A stretch of DNA of 27,423 nt from Clostridiales bacterium (GTDB lineage Bacteria > Bacillota > Clostridia > Oscillospirales > Oscillospiraceae), in contig JAHZEF010000016.1 of NCBI GenBank assembly GCA_019422005.1, forward strand, positions 1-27,423, in the 5' to 3' direction. Shown piece after piece: positions 22,421 to 27,423 of the stretch; positions within the stretch are counted from its first letter, which is position 1; the number at the start of each line of letters is the position of its first letter. A program made the translations under genes and the position numbers. The notes under the pieces are model-generated. The model was not told where the DNA came from. It searched no databases and saw nothing but the letters and a program-made list of their open reading frames with translations.

Positions 22421-22449
22421 AGAGGCGCAGCGTTTCGCTGCGCCTCTTT
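22419..22449. terminator. terminator of GNAT gene (first hairpin)
   Basis: AAAGAGGCGCAGCG (22419-22432) pairs perfectly with 22436-22449 around TTT, overlapping the stop codon. The symmetric A and T ends allow it to work in both directions, between convergent genes. Confidence 0.85.
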
Positions 22450-22461
22450 GTCTGATACCGG

Positions 22462-22512
22462 CAGACAGCGGGCGCGCTGCAGGGCTTCTGCAGCGCGCCC
22501 GCTGTCTGTTTT
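22462..22512 (+). terminator. perfect 21-bp hairpin terminator (second)
   Basis: A 21-base arm (22462-22482, beginning CAGACAGCGGG) pairs without mismatch with 22488-22508 around GGCTT and is followed by TTTT. It adds a second stop to the GNAT transcript and lies between two convergent genes. Confidence 0.85.
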
Positions 22513-22562
22513 CCGGCCGGAAGCGGACACGCAGGGGGCGCTTCCCTCGGCAGGCGCCGGCG

Positions 22563-23444
22563 CTAGAACCGGCTCCGCACCTCTTCCATCCACGGGATGG
22601 AAGCTGCCGCGCCGGGACGGGAGACGGCGATGGAAGAGGCCATGGAAGCCAGGCGCATGGCCTCCTCCCGGGGAAACCCCTGTGTCAGGCAGCCGACGAA
22701 ATAGCCTGAAAAGGTATCGCCGGCACCGGTGGTGTCGACGGCTTGAACGGGATAGGTTTTCTGCCGGATTTCCAGCCCGTCCTTCCAGCTGACAGAGCCG
22801 TCGGCCCCCAGTGTCAGCAGAATGCCGACGCCGGGATAACGGGCCTTCAGCGCCTCGTAGGCTTCCTGTACGCCGCGGCGTCCGGCGATGGCTGCGCACT
22901 CGATTTCATTGACCACCAGCCATTCCAGCCCGGAGAGGTCCATCTGCAGCAGCGCATCGTTGATGGGGGAGGCGTTGAGCACCGGCTTCAGGCCGCGCCG
23001 CCTGCCTGCCTCCACGGCATACTCCAGGTTGGAGATCTCGTTCTGCAGCATCAGGTAATCACCGGCCTGGAAACGGTCCAGCGTTTCGTCGATATAGCGC
23101 CGGCTCACCTGCTGGTTGGAGCCGCCGAATACGATGATGCAGTTCTGGCCGCTGGGATCCACCTGGATCACGGTGTGCCCCTGCGGCGCGCTGCAGGATT
23201 GGAGCAGAGAGGTGTCAACCCCGCTCTCATCCAGGCAGCGCCGCAGTGGTTCGCCGCCGCAGCCCAGCATGCCGGCGTGAAAAATAGCGGCGCCGCTCCG
23301 GGCGACGGCGATGGACTGGTTGAGCCCCTTGCCGCCGATGGATTCTGTCAGCCCGCCGGCCAGAAGGGTCTCTGCGCCCTGGATGAAATGCGGGACAGCG
23401 TACACATGATCCAGATTCATGGATCCAAAGTTGACGATGGCCAT
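22563..23444 (-). CDS. rbsK: ribokinase (PfkB family)
   Basis: A 293-residue sugar kinase of the PfkB family that phosphorylates ribose or a related sugar with ATP. The substrate-binding motif GGKGLNQSIAVARSG and the ATP/anion-hole motif DTTGAGDTFSGYFVG with the catalytic aspartate are both present, plus VVNEIECAAIAG. The ATG at 23444 has AGGAAGG nine bases upstream. It overlaps the end of the lacI gene by 28 bases, so the two are one operon. The identity as ribokinase rather than another PfkB kinase (deoxyribose, fructose) is by overall similarity. Confidence 0.9.
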   Translation of the reverse strand: MAIVNFGSMNLDHVYAVPHFIQGAETLLAGGLTESIGGKGLNQSIAVARSGAAIFHAGMLGCGGEPLRRCLDESGVDTSLLQSCSAPQGHTVIQVDPSGQNCIIVFGGSNQQVSRRYIDETLDRFQAGDYLMLQNEISNLEYAVEAGRRRGLKPVLNASPINDALLQMDLSGLEWLVVNEIECAAIAGRRGVQEAYEALKARYPGVGILLTLGADGSVSWKDGLEIRQKTYPVQAVDTTGAGDTFSGYFVGCLTQGFPREEAMRLASMASSIAVSRPGAAASIPWMEEVRSRF

Positions 23445-24517
23445 ATAGTAAAGCCTTCCTTTCCAATTTGAGTTTTTAAATGTGTGTTTCCCAGCGCGGA
23501 GCTGCGGATAACCAGCGTATTTTCGATCATGATCTGCTTGGGGCGGTAATGCTCCGTGTGCATGATCTCGTGAAGCAGGAGGAAGGCCTCCTCCCCCAGA
23601 CGGTCGGTGTTCTGCCGGACGGTGGTCAAAGGCGGGGACACCATGGAGGAGACGGAGATGTCGTCATAGCCGACGACCCACACGTCCTCCGGGACGCGGC
23701 AACCGCCGTCCTGAAGGCATTTCATGGCGCCGATTGCGATCAGGTCGCTGGAGGTGATGACGGTGTCGAAGTCCAGCCCCCGGGCGCGGAGGTGCTCCTG
23801 CAGCACGGTATAGGCTGCGTCCACCTTGTTTCGCTGCAGGCGCTTGTCTGTCAGGATCTGATAGCTGTCGTCCGGGATATGGTGATCCATCATTCCCAGA
23901 CAGAAGCCGTCGATCCGGTCCCGGATGCTCTGCAGCTCAGGCGATTCCGAAAGGTACAGGTAACGCTTTCTGCCGGCCTCGCACAGCGCGGTGATCAGGT
24001 CGCGTATGATCTTGGTGTTGGAAAACATCACGGAACTGAAGCCGTCCACATGCCGGTTGGCCAGTACAACGGGAATCCCGTAGCCGTCGGCCATGGTGAC
24101 CGGTTCGGCGTTTTCCGTGCCGCCGAAGAAGATCAGCCCGCTGATATCCTGATAAATCAGTTCGCGGACCAGATCCGCCTCCCGCTGGCGGCTGTAACCG
24201 CAGTCGCAGAGGATGACGGTATAGCCCGAGTTGTCGGCGCAGTTGAGGACGCTGCCCGCGCAGGCGGCGTAAAATTCATTGCGGATATCCTGCACAATCA
24301 CGCCAATGGCCTTCCGGTTCTGCCGCAGCAGGCGGCTGCCGGATTCGCCCAGCGGGCGGTATCGCAGCGTGTGTACCGCCTCCATGACCCGCTGCTTGGT
24401 GGGCTCTGAGATTTTCGCGGTGCCGTTCAGCACATGGGAAACCGTTGAGACGGATACCCGCGCCATATTCGCTACGTCCTGCAGCGTGCATTTTTTTGAA
24501 GTGTTCGACTGATCCAT
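23417..24517 (-). CDS. LacI family transcriptional regulator
   Basis: A 366-residue repressor. Residues 10-55 are the DNA-binding domain (TLQDVANMARVSVSTVSHVLNGTAKISEPTKQRVMEAVHTLRYRP) with the hinge helix; the rest is a periplasmic-binding-protein fold with YDDISVSSMVSPPLTTVRQN, for a sugar or nucleoside effector. It probably controls its own operon with rbsK. The ATG at 24517 is the only in-frame start before the domain, but it stands 16 bases from the nearest ribosome site; a different frame starting at ATG 24528 is perfectly placed for that site. Confidence 0.92.
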   Translation of the reverse strand: MDQSNTSKKCTLQDVANMARVSVSTVSHVLNGTAKISEPTKQRVMEAVHTLRYRPLGESGSRLLRQNRKAIGVIVQDIRNEFYAACAGSVLNCADNSGYTVILCDCGYSRQREADLVRELIYQDISGLIFFGGTENAEPVTMADGYGIPVVLANRHVDGFSSVMFSNTKIIRDLITALCEAGRKRYLYLSESPELQSIRDRIDGFCLGMMDHHIPDDSYQILTDKRLQRNKVDAAYTVLQEHLRARGLDFDTVITSSDLIAIGAMKCLQDGGCRVPEDVWVVGYDDISVSSMVSPPLTTVRQNTDRLGEEAFLLLHEIMHTEHYRPKQIMIENTLVIRSSALGNTHLKTQIGKEGFTIWPSSTLDP

Positions 24518-24528
24518 AGGCGTTTCAT
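24472..24528 (-). other. 18-codon open frame overlapping lacI start
   Basis: GAGGAG (24534-24539 on the minus strand) precedes ATG 24528 by five bases. The frame reads MKRLWISRTLQKNARCRT and overlaps the first codons of lacI in the -1 relation. A seven-A run lies inside the overlap. It may be a translated leader for lacI. Confidence 0.45.
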
Positions 24529-24564
24529 TTTAACTCCTCAATGAAAAAATTATCCTTGAAAATC

Positions 24565-24592
24565 ATTATACAACTGGGACGAAATTCGTCAA
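24565..24592 (-). promoter_or_regulatory. promoter of lacI-rbsK with overlapping dyad
   Basis: On the minus strand TTGACG (24587-24592) and TATAAT (24565-24570) are spaced by 16 bases. The palindrome GACGAAATTCGTC (24578-24590) overlaps the -35, a likely LacI-type operator. Confidence 0.8.
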
Positions 24593-24916
24593 GAATAAAG
24601 ACGGAAAAATAGAAAATCTGCCACGAGAGATTCTTTTCACAGCCCGTGTTCCACCGGAGTTGTGAGCCCTACTATACTACAGAATTTCCGGGAATGCAAT
24701 AATTTTAATTAAAATTTTTCATAAACAGAAAAGAAAATACAAGTGCTGCAGAATGGGATGCGTGATGCAAGCTGGGAAAAACAAGAAAATATCCTGTAAT
24801 TTTACTAAAAATCCCATGATATTTTGGATAAAACTAGGAAAATAGGCAAGTTGTTAAAAATTGTGAAATAAAATATGTGAAAAACAATGAAAAATTTAAT
24901 TATTAGATTTCAACTA
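24593..24916. other. AT-rich non-coding region between divergent operons
   Basis: About 320 bases of low-GC DNA with many A and T runs and no coding potential. I see no riboswitch, repeat or RNA gene in it. It may contain bent DNA or upstream activation sites for the liv promoter. Confidence 0.6.
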
Positions 24917-24943
24917 TTGACGAAAAGATTTTCGCATTATAAA
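24915..24943 (+). promoter_or_regulatory. promoter of liv operon with dyad
   Basis: TATAAA (24938-24943) is preceded by TTGACG (24917-24922) at 15 bases or TATTGA (24915-24920) at 17. CGAAAA-GA-TTTTCG (24921-24934) is a palindrome inside the spacer. The transcript would have a leader of about 100 bases. Confidence 0.65.
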
Positions 24944-25052
24944 ATGCAGCCAAGCGATGGATCCCGCAGGCGGACGGCGGGAGACGGTCAGATCCCGGCG
25001 CCGCTTCCGCTGTGAGAAGTCGTGAAAATTTAAGAAAAAGGAGAAAACGAAA

Positions 25053-26285
25053 GTGAAGAAACTGCTTGCTTGCTTATTGGCAGCCTGTATGCTGCTCGGT
25101 TTGGCGGCCTGTGCCTCCGACCCCGGAACGGCGACAGACGATCCGGCGGACAGCGCTTCCGGCGGCGGCTCCACGCCTGCCGCGACGGCGGACGGCGATA
25201 CGGTGAAGATCGGCGTGGTTGCCGCCATTTCCGGCATGTACTCCATGGAAGGGCAGATGGTCAGCCAGGCGATCCAGCTCCTGGAGGAGGATCTGGCGGA
25301 GAAGGGCGGCCTGGTCCGCGACGACGGCACGGTCCTGAATGTGGAGTTCATTGTGGAGGACAATGAGGGCGACGCGGAAGCCAGCGTCAACTGCTTCAAC
25401 AAGCTGATTGACAACGACGGTGTCTCCGCGATCGTTGGCCCTCCCATGAGCGGCTGCCTGCTGGCGGCCGGTGAGATTTCCCAGGCCAAGGGAATCCCCA
25501 CCATCGGCACCATGACCACCAATACCGCCTGCACGCAGATCGGCGAATATATTTTCCGCGCCTGCTTCATCGACTCCTATCAGGCGCAGGTGGCTGCAAA
25601 GTATCTGTTTGACGAGGGATATACGGAGGTCGCCGTTCTGACCAACAACGCCGACGATTATTCCACCGGCATGTCCAACAGCTTCATAGAGGCGTTTGAG
25701 GGACGGGGCGGCAGGATCGTGGCGCAGGAGACCTTCTCCGATGCCGGAGGCGGCGACGTGAAGGATTTCAGCGTGCAGCTGACCAAGCTGAAAAACGCAG
25801 CGCCGCAGGCGATTTTTGCCCCGATCTACTATATGAACGTTCCCGATGTGCTCAAGCAGGCCAATCAGCTGGGCCTGGACGTTCCCATCCTGGGAACCGA
25901 TTCCTGGGACACGCCGGAGATTCTGAATATGATCGACGCGTCTGCAAAGACGAACGTTCAGTATATTTCCGCTTTCACCACGGAGAATCCCGACGAAACC
26001 TGCCAGAATTTCATCAAGCGCTTCAATGAGAATTTCGACAATAATCCCAATTCCAACGCCGCCTACGCCTATGACGCGGCGCTGGCCATGTGCGAGGCGA
26101 TCCGTACGGCTGAAACCACCGCCCCGGCGGATATCCGCGACGCGCTGGCCGGCCTGAGCGGCTTCAGCGGCGTGACGGGCACGCTGGTCTTTGACGAGGA
26201 CCGCAACCCCATCAAGGACGCATACGTGCTTGCGCTGGAGGGCGACCAGGTGAACTATGTGACGACTGTGAACCTCGAAGACTAA
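25053..26285 (+). CDS. livK: branched-chain amino acid-type ABC substrate-binding lipoprotein
   Basis: A 410-residue extracellular solute-binding protein of the LivJ/LivK (type I) family. The N terminus is a lipoprotein signal: MKKLLACLLAACMLLGLAAC with lipobox LAAC and modified C20, then an S/G/A-rich linker to residue 49. The mature domain begins VKIGVVAAISGMYSMEGQ and contains VEDNEGDAEASV, VGPPMSGCLLAAGEIS and YAYDAALAMCEAI, all typical. The GTG at 25053 has AAGGAG nine bases upstream. The ligand may be a branched-chain amino acid or another small polar compound. The gene heads an operon with livH and livM. Confidence 0.9.
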   Translation: MKKLLACLLAACMLLGLAACASDPGTATDDPADSASGGGSTPAATADGDTVKIGVVAAISGMYSMEGQMVSQAIQLLEEDLAEKGGLVRDDGTVLNVEFIVEDNEGDAEASVNCFNKLIDNDGVSAIVGPPMSGCLLAAGEISQAKGIPTIGTMTTNTACTQIGEYIFRACFIDSYQAQVAAKYLFDEGYTEVAVLTNNADDYSTGMSNSFIEAFEGRGGRIVAQETFSDAGGGDVKDFSVQLTKLKNAAPQAIFAPIYYMNVPDVLKQANQLGLDVPILGTDSWDTPEILNMIDASAKTNVQYISAFTTENPDETCQNFIKRFNENFDNNPNSNAAYAYDAALAMCEAIRTAETTAPADIRDALAGLSGFSGVTGTLVFDEDRNPIKDAYVLALEGDQVNYVTTVNLED

Positions 26286-26400
26286 TTCGCTTGTCGATCC
26301 CCGAATACCGAACCGGATGAAGGCCTGGGAGCGCAGCCGCGCTTCCCGGCCGGACTCCTAAAACAATTTGCTGCGGCAAGGAATTAGGAGTTAGTGACAT
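26286..26400 (+). other. structured intergenic region between livK and livH
   Basis: CTAATTC just at the livK stop and GAATTAG near 26381 can pair across the gap, and GGGAGCGC/GCGCTTCCC with one bulge forms an inner stem near 26326-26350. No T-run follows. Such structures often stabilise the mRNA of binding-protein genes relative to permease genes. Confidence 0.45.
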
Positions 26401-27294
26401 ATGATTTTGCAGTTATTGATCTACGGCCTGCAGCTGGGCTGCGCATACGCGCTGCTGGCCATCGGCTATTCCATGGTTTACGGCATCATCGGCATGATCA
26501 ACTTTGCCCATGGGGACTTCCTGATGGTGGGCGCCTATGTGGCGTTCTATCTCTTCGGCATTTTTACCGACGTTCCCACCAATATGCTGGTGATCATCGG
26601 TGTGATCATCGCAGCGATGTTCTGCACCGGCGGCCTGGGCTTTGTGATTGAGCGCGTGGCTTACAAGCCCCTGCGCAACAAGGCGCGCCTGACGGCCCTG
26701 ATTACCGCCATCGGCATGTCCCTGTTCCTGGAGAATTTTCCCCGCGCGCTTCCGTTTATCGGCCCGAACGCCAAGAGCTTTCCCAGCATCATCCCGGTGA
26801 AAATGTTCCAAATCGGAAATCTGACGGTTACCAGCGTCCAGCTGGTCATGATCGGCGTGACGCTGGTGCTGTGCCTTGTGATGAACTTTTTCGTGCAGAG
26901 GACCACCTACGGCAAACAGATGCGGGCGGTCTGTCAGGATAAAAACGCCGCCTCCCTGATGGGCATCAACGTCAATGGCGTAATCTCCCTGACCTTTTTT
27001 ATCGGCGCGGCGCTGGCTGCGCTCAGCGGCTGCCTGTATTCCTGCCTGTACCCCACAATCACCCTGACCATGGGCAGCACCATGGGGCTGAAATCCTTTA
27101 TCTGCGCCGTGTTCGGCGGGATTGGGGATATCCGCGGCGCCATGCTGGGCGGCCTTGTGATGGGCATTATTGAAATCTATGCGTCCTACCTCAACTCGGA
27201 ATTTGCGTACGGCGTCAGCTTCATTGTCCTGATCCTGGTGCTGCTTCTCCGCCCGGAGGGCATTCTGGGGCACAGGACGGTTGAGAAAGTGTAG
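26401..27294 (+). CDS. livH: branched-chain amino acid ABC transporter permease LivH
   Basis: A 297-residue inner-membrane permease with about eight hydrophobic segments. The family blocks LQLGCAYALLAIGYSMVYGIIGMINFAHGDFLMVGAY, ERVAYKPLRNKARLTALITAIG, TTYGKQMRAVCQDKNAASLMGINVNGVI and FGGIGDIRGAMLGGLVMGIIE are intact. The ATG at 26401 has AGGAG about ten bases upstream. It works with the binding protein before it and LivM after it. Confidence 0.95.
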   Translation: MILQLLIYGLQLGCAYALLAIGYSMVYGIIGMINFAHGDFLMVGAYVAFYLFGIFTDVPTNMLVIIGVIIAAMFCTGGLGFVIERVAYKPLRNKARLTALITAIGMSLFLENFPRALPFIGPNAKSFPSIIPVKMFQIGNLTVTSVQLVMIGVTLVLCLVMNFFVQRTTYGKQMRAVCQDKNAASLMGINVNGVISLTFFIGAALAALSGCLYSCLYPTITLTMGSTMGLKSFICAVFGGIGDIRGAMLGGLVMGIIEIYASYLNSEFAYGVSFIVLILVLLLRPEGILGHRTVEKV

Positions 27295-27302
27295 GTGGGC
27301 GC

Positions 27303-27423
27303 ATGTATCGGAAATTTATCGGAATCAACCGCAATGTACGCTGGCTGGCCGGCGTCTTCCTGGTGTCTGCCGTGCTGTATGTGCTGAATCTGCGGCATGT
27401 GGTCAGCGATTACTATATCCAGC
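27303..27423 (+). CDS. livM: branched-chain amino acid ABC permease LivM, truncated by window
   Basis: From ATG 27303 (AGGTGG upstream, eight bases after livH) the frame reads 40 residues, starting MYRKFIGINRNVRWLAGVF and ending in YYIQ, which matches the first membrane segment of LivM permeases ahead of their first conserved blocks. Position after livH supports the call. The rest is outside the window. Confidence 0.75.
   Translation, partial: MYRKFIGINRNVRWLAGVFLVSAVLYVLNLRHVVSDYYIQ

Noticed and set aside
1..27423. CRISPR array
   Set aside because: No regularly spaced repeat of 20 bases or more occurs; the only exact 20-mer repeat is the two-copy element at 7737 and 8027.

Overview
The window is chromosomal DNA from a GC-rich anaerobic Firmicute, most likely a gut clostridium of the Oscillospirales type. 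The inference rests on a split two-gene transketolase, rubrerythrin, QueH, a single-chain glycyl-tRNA synthetase, an LtaS-like enzyme, consensus sigma-A promoters and strong GGAGG ribosome binding sites. Species cannot be named from sequence alone.

Layout. 1-7020: a tRNA-Val and a DUF3810 membrane metalloprotease-like gene on the minus strand; then on the plus strand glycyl-tRNA synthetase, a YjbR/MmcQ protein, an LtaS-like phosphoglycerol transferase and the transketolase A/B pair, closed by two tandem hairpin terminators. 7260-8390: a small accessory patch with an unknown minus-strand gene facing two duplicated small Cro-like regulators; a 20-bp sequence forming an inverted repeat precedes each regulator. 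8510-10830: a TIGR04076 protein, rsmG and lipoate-protein ligase.

11000-16600: an island of visibly lower GC carrying a DNA-alkylation repair operon: an Ada(N)-AraC-AlkA fusion, a stand-alone Ada zinc domain, an ABM-domain protein, two different Ogt methyltransferases, a broken small Cys-motif gene, DUF1638, a truncated and frameshifted DUF5131 gene and a truncated SAM methyltransferase. Its left edge holds a perfect 20-bp palindrome and a dyad upstream of an extended -10 promoter. It is the most unusual part of the window: several genes of unknown role are embedded in what looks like an adaptive-response regulon, and the distal part is decaying.

16700-22450: adenine deaminase (minus), two plus-strand terminators with no obvious gene in front of them, a GntR/YtrA regulator with its ABC exporter genes, queH, rubrerythrin and a GNAT acetyltransferase. 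22560-24520: a lacI-rbsK operon on the minus strand. 25050-27423: the start of a Liv-type ABC uptake operon (binding protein, LivH, truncated LivM). The lacI-rbsK and liv promoters carry similar dyads, so the LacI protein may control both. All functions are inferred from sequence recognition by eye; no database search was run.
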